Origin: Gammaproteobacteria bacterium Milos-ODIII6 | GTDB taxonomy: Bacteria > Pseudomonadota > Gammaproteobacteria > Chromatiales > Chromatiaceae | Assembly: GCA_029228645.1 (NCBI GenBank) | Contig: JAPTHR010000002.1 | Coordinates: 248,001-312,000 of the forward strand | Direction: 5' to 3' | Length of the DNA stretch: 64,000 nt | Shown here: piece by piece, positions 52,800 to 61,690 of the stretch | Layout: each line of letters starts with the position of its first letter | Position numbering within the stretch: the stretch's first letter is position 1 | The notes under the pieces: generated by a model | Told to the model about the DNA's origin: nothing | The model's database searches: none | Seen by the model: the letters and a program-made list of their open reading frames with translations, nothing else | Made by a program: the position numbers and the translations under genes

Positions 52800-53360
52800 T
52801 CAAGGCCCGGCAGGCAGCACCTCGATCGCCTCGACCTCGAACAGCAGGTCCTTGCCCGCCAGGGGGTGATTCGCGTCGATGACCAGGTACTCATCCGTGA
52901 CCTCCACGATGGTCACCGGCACATGGGTCGCCTGCTTTGCGCTCTCGTCGGCGAAAACCGCCGCATTGAGGCGCATGCCCACCCGGGGGTCGAGTCGGTG
53001 TGACAGGGATGCGCGCCGCAGGCGGGACTTCATACCCGGCTCGTCGCGATAGGGCCCGAAGGCCTGCTCGCTGGGAATGCGGATGCGCCGCTGCTCGCCG
53101 GCGCGGATGCCCAGCAGCCCGTTTTCGAAGGCCGGGATCACGCGGTTGCTGCCGATCACGATGCCGCGTGGCCCATCCTCGCGGGTGCTTTCGAAGACCT
53201 CTCCGGAGTCGGTCGATCCGGTGTAGTGCAGGATGACCGTATCCCCCTCCCGAGCCCCCGGGTCTGCACTGTCGGGAGGCACGGGGGATGACGCGCCGGC
53301 CGTGGTGACACTGGCCAACAGGAAAACAGAAATCAGACTCAGGTGATGGAGGGTACGCAC
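52800..53360 (-). CDS. Exported FKBP-type peptidyl-prolyl isomerase (SlyD-like)
   Basis: 186 residues from GTG 53360, which gives a good signal peptide ('LISVFLLASVTTAGASS'). An ATG at 53414 is less likely because it would put the terminator of the upstream gene inside the frame. The FKBP core is 'GDTVILHYTGSTDSGEVFEST', 'VIPAFENGLLGIRAGEQRRI', followed by a SlyD-type insert and 'DANHPLAGKDLLFEVE'. It should speed proline isomerisation and folding of periplasmic proteins, perhaps the cytochrome encoded just upstream. Confidence 0.82.
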   Translation of the reverse strand: MRTLHHLSLISVFLLASVTTAGASSPVPPDSADPGAREGDTVILHYTGSTDSGEVFESTREDGPRGIVIGSNRVIPAFENGLLGIRAGEQRRIRIPSEQAFGPYRDEPGMKSRLRRASLSHRLDPRVGMRLNAAVFADESAKQATHVPVTIVEVTDEYLVIDANHPLAGKDLLFEVEAIEVLPAGP

Positions 53361-53373
53361 GGCCGGGACCTGC

Positions 53374-53400
53374 AAAAAAGCAACCGCCCCGAAGGGCGGT
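53374..53400 (-). terminator. Rho-independent terminator after the dodecaheme cytochrome gene
   Basis: On the minus strand ACCGCCC, TTCG tetraloop, GGGCGGT (bases 53400 to 53383) is followed by TGC and a run of six T. It starts 10 bases after the cytochrome stop and separates it from the FKBP gene. Confidence 0.85.
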
Positions 53401-53410
53401 GCAACTTCAC

Positions 53411-55312
53411 TCATGGTTTCAACTTGCTCATCTTGCGGATCGCCTTGGTATGGGTCGCGTCATCCGGGGCATCGCCGTCGAGCTGGACCCGGTCACCCTC
53501 GTGGCAGGCGAGGCAGGTGCCGACGCGGCTGATGCGCTCCAGCTCTTCCTTGTTGAACGGACGCGAACCCTTGTGGTTGGTTGCCTGCAGCTGCTTGCCG
53601 TCCTCGGTCACGATGCGCTCGAGCTCGAAGTCGACCGGCGGCGGTCCATCCGGGAAGTTGTCCTTGATATCGTAGAAGCCGCTGCCCAGGCCGAGCGTCT
53701 TGCGGTTCATGTGGCAGTCCGCGCAGGTGCGCGACTTGGCGCTGATGGTATGTGGCTGAACCGGGTTATGCGCAAAGCCGCTGGTGCCGTCGACGGTGGT
53801 GTAGGCGTAGTTGCTCTTGCGGTTCTCCTTGCCGTCCATCTGGGTCAGGATGACCTGACAGCCGGTCATGAAGGGTGACACCTTGCCCTTGCTGTTGATA
53901 CCCAGGATCGGGGACTCCCAGCGCAGGTAGGAACGGGACTCGCTCCAGGCAAAGGCGCTGTTCTCGCGGTTGCCCTTGAAGCTCTGCTTGCTGGGATCAC
54001 CGCCCTGCTTGCCATTGAGCCAGTCGCCGCTGGTCTTGGCGACATCCTGCTTGGCGTGACAGCCATAGCATTGTGGCGCCCACTCCGCGTGGCAGGCATA
54101 GCACTCGAGCTTCTCCATGTGGGTCGGGATGTCGACCATCGCGGCATGTCCCTCGCGGGTCAGTTCGGCGCCCTTGAGGATCGGGATCTCGTGTTCCTTC
54201 TCGGTCATCTTGGCCACCAGGAACACCTTGCCGTCCCGCTTGACGATGTTGTCCAGCTCGTTGCCCTCGGTGGTGACGAAGGTCGGGGCGTCCTTGATCG
54301 TGCCGTGGCAGGTCTCGCAGCGGATCTCGACCGCGTTCTCACGCTTCTCGTAGAGATAGCCGTCGCCGTGCAGGTCGTGAGTCGCGTGACAATCGATACA
54401 GGTCATGCCGCGCTCGTAGTGGATATCACCCTCGAGGTGGTTGTAATACTTGCCGTGCAGCTTGGGCTGCTTCTCACCGTCCGGACGCCACGGCGTGCCG
54501 TAGCCGTCGCTCTCCATGGTGCCGATGAAGGACACACCGGTGCGCGCACCGCGGTTGTGGCAATGGATGCACTGGTACTCCGGCACCTTCGAGGTCATGC
54601 GGTGCACTCGGGGACGATCCTTCTGGGTCTTGTCGATCGCCTTGTCGCCGCCCTCGTAGGTGGCGTTGTCCGAGTAGATCATGTGGCAGGAGGCACAGCC
54701 ACTGGCGCGATAATCGCCGTCACGCTGGTGCCCATCGCTCCACACGTGGCAGCGCAGGCACTGGTTGCGCAGGTAGTCGTCGCCGATCGAATTTTCCGGC
54801 CCCTCCGGTTTGTGCGGATCGTACATCGGGATCGCCTTTAGCGAGGCGACCGTGTTGGGCTTGCCGGTTTGCAGCGCCTTGACGTCGTAGGTCGCGTAGA
54901 TGGCATCACGCGTCTGCGCCCCGAAGTCGTAGCGGGTGCCACTGATCACGCCGGCCATGGTGGCATGCAGTGATGTCTTGACCGCCGCGATCTCCTCTTC
55001 GTGGCAGTCGCCGCAGACCTCGTCCGCGACCCGCAGGTCGCTGGGGTTGGCGTACATGTCCTTGTGCGCGGTCTCGATGTCGCGGGCATCGCCATCGCCC
55101 TTGTGACAGTCGACACAGGTCAGCTTGGCCATCTTCTTGATGTCCGAGATGCGCTCGATGCCTTCGTGGCAGCTCATGCAGCCCTTGTTGTCGTCCCACT
55201 TCTTGCTCGCCGCCAGGGCTGAGGGCGTAAAGGTGGCCAGGGCCAGCAGCGTCAGGACGAGTACCGCCGAAAGTGCCGAGGTCAAAAGCTCGGCGCGGAT
55301 GGGATTGCGCAT
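53411..55312 (-). CDS. Dodecaheme (12 CxxCH) periplasmic cytochrome c
   Basis: 633 residues from ATG 55312, which has AGGAGG 7 bases upstream; an ATG two codons earlier is too close to it. After the signal peptide ('PSALAASK') there are twelve CxxCH haem sites: CMSCH, CVDCH, CGDCH, CLRCH, CASCH, CIHCH, CIDCH, CETCH, CYACH, CYGCH, CADCH and CLACH. Between the tenth and eleventh lies a haem-free stretch of about 110 residues, which may be a substrate or interaction domain. It lacks the CxxCK site of nitrite reductases. The role is probably electron transfer or a multihaem reductase/oxidase; the substrate is unknown. Confidence 0.88.
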   Translation of the reverse strand: MRNPIRAELLTSALSAVLVLTLLALATFTPSALAASKKWDDNKGCMSCHEGIERISDIKKMAKLTCVDCHKGDGDARDIETAHKDMYANPSDLRVADEVCGDCHEEEIAAVKTSLHATMAGVISGTRYDFGAQTRDAIYATYDVKALQTGKPNTVASLKAIPMYDPHKPEGPENSIGDDYLRNQCLRCHVWSDGHQRDGDYRASGCASCHMIYSDNATYEGGDKAIDKTQKDRPRVHRMTSKVPEYQCIHCHNRGARTGVSFIGTMESDGYGTPWRPDGEKQPKLHGKYYNHLEGDIHYERGMTCIDCHATHDLHGDGYLYEKRENAVEIRCETCHGTIKDAPTFVTTEGNELDNIVKRDGKVFLVAKMTEKEHEIPILKGAELTREGHAAMVDIPTHMEKLECYACHAEWAPQCYGCHAKQDVAKTSGDWLNGKQGGDPSKQSFKGNRENSAFAWSESRSYLRWESPILGINSKGKVSPFMTGCQVILTQMDGKENRKSNYAYTTVDGTSGFAHNPVQPHTISAKSRTCADCHMNRKTLGLGSGFYDIKDNFPDGPPPVDFELERIVTEDGKQLQATNHKGSRPFNKEELERISRVGTCLACHEGDRVQLDGDAPDDATHTKAIRKMSKLKP

Positions 55313-55737
55313 CGTCATTCCTCCTTAGGGTGGGCTCCGTTCTGACGACGGATACCCTTAAAGTTATTGGGTATAGGCTAGTCGAGGAGCGGCAACTTGG
55401 AACATGCGCAATGCCCCAAGGGGTAGTCGCGGTTGTCTGCCGGAACAGTACTTTTCTAACTCTTAACAGGTACTTGGAGTTAATTAACCAGGCATTCCGG
55501 CGTTACGGCGGGCGAACAAAAGTTCATCAAACCACACTGTTTACTGATCCATATCAAGGTTGGCCGGCCGCAATGACGCACACCGGACTCGCCCGCACCG
55601 GTGGCAAAACCGCGCCAGGATTGCGCTTTACCCGTGCGACGTCTGAGGGGCGGGCATAATGAAATCTCTCGGCGGCCTGCCAGGTCTCTCTATATGCGGA
55701 TACCCAAACGGCCGAACAATGAAGGACCACCGACCCC
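55313..55737. other. Divergent intergenic region between cytochrome and ATP-grasp genes
   Basis: 425 bases. It holds an AT-rich stretch around 55440-55500 and an FNR-like palindrome at 55544-55557. ORFs across it lack start signals. Promoters for both flanking genes probably lie here. Confidence 0.5.
55544..55557. promoter_or_regulatory. FNR-type binding site (anaerobox)
   Basis: ctgatccatatcaa matches the FNR/Anr/Dnr consensus TTGAT-N4-ATCAA at 9 of 10 positions. It lies about 232 bases before the cytochrome start and 181 bases before the ATP-grasp start, so it could control either. Control by oxygen or nitric oxide of a multihaem cytochrome would be sensible; binding is inferred. Confidence 0.55.
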
Positions 55738-57105
55738 ATGCCGGCTGCGGCCAAGCCAAAGACCCTGCTGCTGTTCAATTTCGACTGGGACGCGATTGCC
55801 TTCAGCGACCTGTCAACGCAGTGGCCGCAGGTGCATGCCGGCTTCGACCTGTTCAGCTTCCCCAGCAATACCCGCCTGGCCTGGTTCGACATGCAACGCT
55901 TCAGCGAGCTGGCGGCGCTCAAGGCAAAAGCCCTCGGCGCGCGCGCCGTGGTCAGTAACCATGAACAATTCGGCGCCCTGTGCGCAGCCCTGGTGGCGGA
56001 AAAGACCGGGTGGCCGGGGACCCCAGTCGAGGCGGTCCTTGCCTGCCAGCACAAGCTGTATGCGCGCGAGGTGCTGCAGCGCGTGGCCCCGCAAGGCAAC
56101 GTGCCCTACCAGCGACTCGAGCTGGCGCACCCGGGCAGGATTCCCGGGAACCTGCGCTATCCCGCTTTCGTCAAACCGGTCAAGGCCGCCTTCTCTGTCC
56201 TGGCAAGACAGGTGAACGATCGCCAGGAGCTGGTCACGCATACCCGCTTCGACCCCTGGGAGTCGTGGGTGCTGAGACACCTGGTCGAGCCGTTCGAGAA
56301 GATCCGTCTCGAGCGTCTGCCCGGGGCGGGAAGCGCATACAGCCTGATGCTCGAGGAGCCGCAACGCGGCCGGCAGTACTGCCTGGATGGCTATGTCTTC
56401 GATGGCAGCTACCGGCGCCTCGGGGTGGTGGATGCGGTCATGTACCCGGGCACCAGCGCCTTCATGCGTTTCGACTACCCCGGACACCTGCCCGAGCCAG
56501 TCAAAAGACAGGCCGACGATATCGCGAGGCGCTTCCTGCGCGAGATCGGTTTCGCGCACGGCATGTTCAACATGGAGTTCATCCATGACGAGCAGACCGG
56601 CCAGGTCAGGGTGATCGAATTCAACCCGCGCCTGGCGGCCCAGTTCTCGGACCTGTACGCCCGCGTGGAGGGCATCAACCTGCACGCTATGGCGCTGGCG
56701 CTGGGACATGGTATCGATCCGGTCAGCCTGCCGCGCAGTGAACCCAGCGCGAAGTGCGCGTCCAGCTTCGTGTACCGCAGCTTCGACCCGGCCGAGGCGG
56801 TGGCGATGCCCGGCAAAGGCAGCGTGCAGGCCTTCCGCGCGGCCTTCCCCGATGGCCTGCTGTTCGAGTTCCCCAAGCTGCCGCGCCAGGTGCAGCGCGA
56901 CTTCAAGTGGCTTGGCAGTTACCGCTACGGCATCGTCCACCTCGGCGGGCAGAGCGAGGAAGACCTCAGGTTGCGCTGCGAAAGGGCCAGCGCGCTGCTC
57001 GGCTGGCCGCCACCCTACGCTCAAAGTGCGGCGGAACCGGTAGCGTACGATCCCCAACATTCCCCATGGCCCGTGGCCACCGCTTCGCAGAAGGCCACGG
57101 GCTGA
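55738..57105 (+). CDS. ATP-grasp domain protein
   Basis: 455 residues. The middle (about 100-320) is an ATP-grasp fold: lysine-bearing 'LRYPAFVKPVKAAFSVL', hinge 'YCLDGYVFDGSYRRLGVVD' and the Mg-binding 'GMFNMEFIHDEQTGQVRVIEFNPRLA' (Glu, Glu, Asn). Such enzymes ligate a carboxylate to an amine via an acyl-phosphate, as in D-Ala-D-Ala ligase or peptide ligases. The N-terminal 100 residues and the C-terminal 130 residues are specific to this subgroup. Substrates are unknown. Confidence 0.75.
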   Translation: MPAAAKPKTLLLFNFDWDAIAFSDLSTQWPQVHAGFDLFSFPSNTRLAWFDMQRFSELAALKAKALGARAVVSNHEQFGALCAALVAEKTGWPGTPVEAVLACQHKLYAREVLQRVAPQGNVPYQRLELAHPGRIPGNLRYPAFVKPVKAAFSVLARQVNDRQELVTHTRFDPWESWVLRHLVEPFEKIRLERLPGAGSAYSLMLEEPQRGRQYCLDGYVFDGSYRRLGVVDAVMYPGTSAFMRFDYPGHLPEPVKRQADDIARRFLREIGFAHGMFNMEFIHDEQTGQVRVIEFNPRLAAQFSDLYARVEGINLHAMALALGHGIDPVSLPRSEPSAKCASSFVYRSFDPAEAVAMPGKGSVQAFRAAFPDGLLFEFPKLPRQVQRDFKWLGSYRYGIVHLGGQSEEDLRLRCERASALLGWPPPYAQSAAEPVAYDPQHSPWPVATASQKATG

Positions 57106-57135
57106 ACCATCACTGACCTGACGGAGATTCTTGAT

Positions 57136-57729
57136 ATGGCTTCCAGAACCAGGCTATTCCGGATCGGTTTCCTGCTTGCGGCGGCGTTGCTGCTTGCCGG
57201 CTGCGGCGCGATGAACGCGCAGAACCCCGGGGGAAAACTCTCGCCGATCAATGCCATCGCCAGCGAGCGCGAGGACCACCTGATGCTGTTCGGTGCCGAC
57301 GTGGTCGCCTACTTCACCGAAGGGCGCTTCGTGCAGGGCTCAGCCGAATATCGCAGCGAGATCGACGGGGTCGATTTCCACTTCGCCTCGGCCGAACACA
57401 AGGGGCTGTTCGATGCCGATCCGAATGCGTATATCCCGCAGTACGGCGGCTACTGCACCAATGGCATCGTCTTCGGCATCCCCTGGGGCGGCAACGCCGA
57501 GGACTTCATCGTGCACGATGGCAGGCTGTACATCTTCGGCGGCGAGACCTCGAAGCAGGCGGTCCTGCTGGACCTGGAGAAGAACCTCGCGCTCGCCGAC
57601 CGGTACTGGTCGGAGGAAGTGCAGGGCAACAACAGCTTCTGGCAGCGCGGCAAGCGCCTGGTATGGCGGGTGCCGCACTACCAGACCGGTGAGGAACAGG
57701 CTGCGGCCATCGCGGCGGCGCGGCGTTAA
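57136..57729 (+). CDS. YHS-domain lipoprotein
   Basis: 197 residues. The lipobox is LAGC (about residue 20). The YHS-type core follows: 'LFGADVVAYFTEGRFVQGSAEYRSEIDGVDFHFASAEHKGLFDADPNAYIPQYGGYCTNGI'-like order, with a single Cys in 'GGYC'. YHS domains are small metal-binding modules often linked to copper. The gene follows the ATP-grasp gene by 30 bases with a GGAG site, so they may be co-transcribed. Confidence 0.78.
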   Translation: MASRTRLFRIGFLLAAALLLAGCGAMNAQNPGGKLSPINAIASEREDHLMLFGADVVAYFTEGRFVQGSAEYRSEIDGVDFHFASAEHKGLFDADPNAYIPQYGGYCTNGIVFGIPWGGNAEDFIVHDGRLYIFGGETSKQAVLLDLEKNLALADRYWSEEVQGNNSFWQRGKRLVWRVPHYQTGEEQAAAIAAARR

Positions 57730-57865
57730 GGCGACGCCCCCTCCCTACGCGTGGGGAGAGCTGGGGTGGGGATACACCGCATTCATCGTCCGAACGCTAC
57801 CCCAACCTTCGCCTCCAGAGGGGGAAGGGGTGAAACGACAATCCAGCTGGCCGTCATCTGAATTC

Positions 57866-57885
57866 GCGGGCAAGCCCGCTCCCAC
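57866..57885. repeat. REP-like palindromic repeat
   Basis: gcgggcaagcccgctcccac is the form known from repetitive extragenic palindromes of pseudomonads and relatives. It lies in the 214-base gap between the convergent genes ending at 57729 and 57944. The rest of the gap holds only degenerate GC-rich repeats. Confidence 0.5.
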
Positions 57886-57943
57886 GGCAAGGCGGTCTCG
57901 TGCGTGGACTGGCTGAGAGTTGCCGAACTTCCCAAGCAGCCCG

Positions 57944-58744
57944 TTAGTCCGGCCTCGGCCACGGATTGGCGACCACCAGCAGTGCGAGATTCATGAAGTT
58001 GAACAGCTGGTCCGAGAGCCTGTCGTATTCCTGTTGCGTCTCCGCATCGTCAAAGCGGAGATCGTTCCACGAGCCCTCACCACCGAATACCCAGCCCTCG
58101 ATCACGGCCGTCAGCAATTGCTGATACTCCAGAGGTGCATACTCGGGCGGATAGACCTTGCGCTCCCAACGCACCTCTTTCAGGGCATTGAGACCACGCA
58201 TGAAGGCCTCTGCGAAGTCCTCCTGGCCATGCGCCTTCGCGAACTTGCTGATGTCCCTGAGCGCTCCCTCCATCTTGGATTTGACCATCTGTGGCGGTGG
58301 CATCCGAGGCTCCGGCAACTCGGCGTTTTTCTGCACGCGCGCATAGGTGACCTGCCATTTGCCGCCGGCCTTGGCGGGGGCCTCCCAATGCCCCTCCCAG
58401 AAGTCCGATCCCTGCGGCTTGAGCGTCTCGATCAGCCAGCGCCCCCCTCCGCCCGGGTAACCGACTGTCAGACGATTCGACATCTCGGGGTCGTGGCTGG
58501 CGATGTAGCGGATGCGAAACTGCCTGACACCGGCTTCTTTCAGCTTCTCGAACCAGAACTCCGGGTCAGTCGCGAAGGCCTCCTCCTTCATTTCCTCACC
58601 CGACTCCTGGAGGTCGACAAAGCGAACGGATTGGCAGAACGCAAAGGTCTGGTGATACGGGAAATAGTCCGCTTCCAGCTTCCCGGAGAGGTAGGCGTTC
58701 CCATGGGCCGCCAAGGACAGCGGTTGGGCGATGGATCCTTGCAT
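57944..58744 (-). CDS. Conserved-looking cytoplasmic protein of unknown function
   Basis: 266 residues from ATG 58744, chosen for GAGGAA 7 bases upstream. There is no signal peptide or membrane segment. The chain is mixed alpha/beta with motifs such as 'YFPYHQTFAFCQSVRFVDLQ', 'RFRIRYIASHDPEMSNRL', 'WEGHWEAPAKAGGKWQVTYARVQ' and a C-terminal helical part ending 'LLVVANPWPRPD'. I do not recognise the family. Codon bias supports a real gene. Confidence 0.55.
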   Translation of the reverse strand: MQGSIAQPLSLAAHGNAYLSGKLEADYFPYHQTFAFCQSVRFVDLQESGEEMKEEAFATDPEFWFEKLKEAGVRQFRIRYIASHDPEMSNRLTVGYPGGGGRWLIETLKPQGSDFWEGHWEAPAKAGGKWQVTYARVQKNAELPEPRMPPPQMVKSKMEGALRDISKFAKAHGQEDFAEAFMRGLNALKEVRWERKVYPPEYAPLEYQQLLTAVIEGWVFGGEGSWNDLRFDDAETQQEYDRLSDQLFNFMNLALLVVANPWPRPD

Positions 58745-58935
58745 GCAGTTCCTCGTTCTGATGGCCTTTGTTGGCAAAGAATTATCGCAGGAAAAGAGGC
58801 GCGGAATGCCCCGGGCGTAATGCGCGTTCTTTGGAGAGGAAACACTGCCTTACTCCGCCTACGGCGGGTTCTACCCCGTCGGGGTATAGGAAGCATAAAC
58901 GCCCTACCCTCGCTGATCGGTTTTTCGAACCTGCT

Positions 58936-59094
58936 CACTGGACATCCACCTACACCAACGCACGACTTGAGGGACTCAACGGTTTGTTCCAGGCGGCACG
59001 CGCCAGGGCGCGCGGCTACCGCAACACGGAGACCTTCATGACCATGATCTACATGATTGGAAGCCCGGCCGGCGCCGTGCTCAAATCCACTTGA
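58936..59094 (+). pseudogene. C-terminal remnant of an ISL3-like transposase
   Basis: About 52 residues: 'HWTSTYTNARLEGLNGLFQA', 'RARARGYRNTETFMTMIY' and a stop. This is the usual end of ISL3-family transposases ('TNARxEGxNxxxQAAKxRARGYR'). The remaining roughly 350 residues are absent; upstream sequence in this frame bears no likeness. It marks an old insertion next to the toxin-antitoxin genes. Confidence 0.72.
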
Positions 59095-59234
59095 AGCGTC
59101 AAAGAACCATAAATGTTCCCTGACTCGGTTTTTCTCAGTTTTTTGTTTGCGGGAGTTAAACTGCAGCGCAACGGATAATCGCTGTGTGCCGCGCGGATGG
59201 AACCCCTCCACCCCCTTTGCTAACAGGTGAACAC

Positions 59235-59459
59235 ATGAACACAAAGCAACTAATCGATGAGGCCGTATCGCTACCGGTCGAAGAACGTGCCCTGGTGGTG
59301 GATTCACTGCTGCGCAGCCTCAATCAACCGGAGTCAGCGATAGACAAAGAATGGGCTGAAGAAGCCAAGCGACGCCTTGCTGATCTCCGGTCTGGTGATG
59401 TGAAAGCAGTACCGGGCGATGATGTCTTCGCCAGGGTTTGGGGGAAGCTTGAGAAATGA
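59235..59459 (+). CDS. Antitoxin of the small addiction-module family
   Basis: 74 residues beginning 'MNTKQLIDEAVSLPVEERALVVDSLL', the standard form of short addiction-module antitoxins that partner RelE/ParE-type toxins. A helical N-terminus is followed by an acidic, probably disordered toxin-binding tail with 'DVKAVPGDDVFARV'. AGGTGA is 5 bases before the ATG. Its stop overlaps the toxin start by 4 bases, the usual coupling. It should bind and neutralise the toxin and repress the promoter. Confidence 0.85.
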   Translation: MNTKQLIDEAVSLPVEERALVVDSLLRSLNQPESAIDKEWAEEAKRRLADLRSGDVKAVPGDDVFARVWGKLEK

Positions 59460-59746
59460 GCTTTTCCTTTCACCCGGAAGCGGAGAAAGAGCTCACGGAG
59501 GCGATAGCTTATTACGAGCAAATTGAGCCGGGATTGGGGTATGACTTCGCGCTGGAGGTTTATTCAGCGATCAGGCGCTCAGTCGATTTCCCGGAAGCGT
59601 GGTCTGTGCTCGATGGCGATGTCAGAAGATCCCTAGTAAAAAGGTTCCCGTATGGGATTCTGTACGCCCAAGCGGAAGACGGAATACTCATCCTGGCAGT
59701 GATGAACCTGCATCGCGAACCCGGGTATTGGAAGAACCGGAAATAA
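59456..59746 (+). CDS. RelE/ParE-family toxin
   Basis: 96 residues beginning 'SFSFHPEAEKELTEAIAYYEQIEPGLGYDF', typical of ParE/RelE plasmid-stabilisation toxins. The C-terminal strand 'RRSLVKRFPYGILYAQAEDGILILAVMNLHREPGYW' has the usual Arg and His residues. RelE types cleave mRNA on the ribosome and ParE types poison gyrase; the choice is not clear from the sequence. It overlaps the antitoxin by 4 bases. Confidence 0.87.
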   Translation: MSFSFHPEAEKELTEAIAYYEQIEPGLGYDFALEVYSAIRRSVDFPEAWSVLDGDVRRSLVKRFPYGILYAQAEDGILILAVMNLHREPGYWKNRK

Positions 59747-59861
59747 GAAAACGTTGAATAAGGTCATTGGCTCAGACGGCTTCCGCCGTTTTCGTACCGC
59801 TTCCACGTAAAGAGACGCCGCCTCATGGTGATCCGTCCAAGGAACGCGAATCGATTCATCA

Positions 59862-60074
59862 ATGGCGACAGGCAACGACAAAAAGGAAGAGTTGCGCGCC
59901 GATCTCCAAGAATTCAATGGAACATCCGGCCAGTTGTTTCCTTACAGGCTTGGGAGGGCTGTGGTCCTTCTTTTTCCGGGCTCGTCCGTCGAGGTTACTC
60001 GTGGCCCGTTAACACCAATTCGGGCCGTGTTGCCGGCGGCCATTTTTGCGCAGATCAAGGCGTTGTGGGCGTGA
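59862..60074 (+). CDS. Doubtful 70-residue ORF
   Basis: Starts 'MATGNDKKEELRADLQEFNG' and ends in a hydrophobic stretch 'AAIFAQIKALWA'. A weak Shine-Dalgarno (CAATGG context) and no recognised family make it uncertain. The first 20 residues look coding and faintly resemble the start of small plasmid-borne proteins, so it may be a truncated gene associated with the toxin-antitoxin region. Confidence 0.25.
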   Translation: MATGNDKKEELRADLQEFNGTSGQLFPYRLGRAVVLLFPGSSVEVTRGPLTPIRAVLPAAIFAQIKALWA

Positions 60075-60163
60075 TGTAGCCCGCTGCTCGAGGGAAGGGC
60101 AGCAGGGGGCAGCGGAAAAATGCCCCCAGCCCTTCGGGTTGCGCCCCAGCCGAAAGGCCCGAC

Positions 60164-61690
60164 TCAGCCTCGGCAGGACTCGACCCGGGTGCTGAGCCGC
60201 AGGCGATCGCGGATCAGGCGCGACAGGCTGTCGATGCCGATATTCAGCAGCGCCGTAATGAAGATCAGCAGCATGGCGCGATCCAGGCGGATGTCGGCGA
60301 TCGCGCTGTCGATGTAGAAGCCCAGGGTGGCGATCCCGAGCACGCCCAGGATGGCGGTCTCGCGCATGATCACCTCCCAGCGGTAGAACAGAAACGCGAG
60401 GAACTGCCCGTACATGCGCGGCACAATCTCGAAGGCATAGCGATTGATTCCGACCGGACTGTCCGGGCGCAGCCGGATCTCGTCGCTGTAGCGCCCCAGG
60501 AGATGGCCGATGATGGCGCCGTTGTGCAGCGCCAGGGCGACAACGGCCGGCAGCATCGATGGTCCCCACAACTGCAGGAAGATGTACACCAGGATGAACT
60601 CGGGTGTGGAGCGCAGCACCACCAGGAAGATGTGTCCCAGGGTGCGCCCGAAGCGGCCGAAGAACTTCTCCGAGATCAGCGGGAAGAAAGCCAGCGACAG
60701 AAAGGCTGTCGCGACCAGCGCGATCTGGGTCAGGAGCACGGTCGCAACGATCCCGGGCAGGGCCTGGTCTGCGAGCAGCATCCCCAGCCAGTCCGCGAGA
60801 CCGGACCAGGTCCCGGCATCCAGCAGGTTCGCATCGCGCAGGGGAGCGGGCACGATGTCCTCGCCCAGAAAGCGCAGAACATTGTCCAGGCGGATCTGCG
60901 AGCTGCCGCTCAGCAGGAAGGGCGCAACCACGAGATACAGTCCCAGCAATCGGGGTTTCGCCCACACGCGCAGCGTCGCGATCAGGACGTAGAAGATCAT
61001 CAGCAAAGCGGCCGCTTCTGAATAGTTGCCCTCGCTGAAGGCGGTCTCGAGGTAATAGCCGAGGGTCGGCAACCCGACGAAACCGAGCACCGCGCTCGAG
61101 CGCAGGCCGCATTCGAAGCGGTACAGGGTGTAGTTCTTGATGTGTACCCAGGCATCCGGCAGACGCACGAAGAAAAAGGTCGACAGGGTCGACACCCCGG
61201 CCGGCAGCACCTTGAGCGCGGCGGGCGGCGCCTCCTCCAGCGTCTCCGCGTAGACCTTGGCGCAGATGCCGGCATAGGGGATCGCGATCGCGAGCACCCC
61301 GGTCAGCGGCGACAGGCCGAACATCTGCAGAAAGATCAGGGCCCAGAAGATTTCGTGGATCGCGCGCGCCACGGCGCAAAGCAGGCGCACCAGACGCAGG
61401 TGAAAGAACTGCGCCATGACGAAACCGCTCACGGCCGCCAGGGCCACCCCGACCAGGGCGAAGGCGACCGTCTGCAGGATGGCGGTACCGAGGTTGCTCA
61501 CCGCCAGGAAGTCCGGTGTCAGCACGCCCCACAGCATGCGCTCCATCTCGGTCCAGGGATCGAGCGTGCTGATCGAGAGATCGGCGAACGGCAGGCAGGC
61601 GGCCGCGATCGCAATGAACAGGAAACTGACCCAGACCGCACGCGAGTAGCGTGGTCGCAGGCCAGACGAGGTTTCAGCTGCGGGGGGCAT
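60164..61690 (-). CDS. Double-length PhnE-type ABC permease, putative selenate/oxyanion transporter
   Basis: 508 residues made of two similar PhnE-like halves (about 15-255 and 270-500), each with five or six helices and a permease coupling loop: 'YAETLEEAPPAALKVLPAGVS' in the first half and 'GRYSDEIRLRPDSPVGINRY' in the second. A single chain could thus form the whole membrane channel. It overlaps the ATPase gene by 17 bases. Double-length permeases with PhnD-type binding proteins are known from systems annotated as putative selenate transporters; phosphonate or phosphite is the alternative substrate. Confidence 0.8.
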   Translation of the reverse strand: MPPAAETSSGLRPRYSRAVWVSFLFIAIAAACLPFADLSISTLDPWTEMERMLWGVLTPDFLAVSNLGTAILQTVAFALVGVALAAVSGFVMAQFFHLRLVRLLCAVARAIHEIFWALIFLQMFGLSPLTGVLAIAIPYAGICAKVYAETLEEAPPAALKVLPAGVSTLSTFFFVRLPDAWVHIKNYTLYRFECGLRSSAVLGFVGLPTLGYYLETAFSEGNYSEAAALLMIFYVLIATLRVWAKPRLLGLYLVVAPFLLSGSSQIRLDNVLRFLGEDIVPAPLRDANLLDAGTWSGLADWLGMLLADQALPGIVATVLLTQIALVATAFLSLAFFPLISEKFFGRFGRTLGHIFLVVLRSTPEFILVYIFLQLWGPSMLPAVVALALHNGAIIGHLLGRYSDEIRLRPDSPVGINRYAFEIVPRMYGQFLAFLFYRWEVIMRETAILGVLGIATLGFYIDSAIADIRLDRAMLLIFITALLNIGIDSLSRLIRDRLRLSTRVESCRG

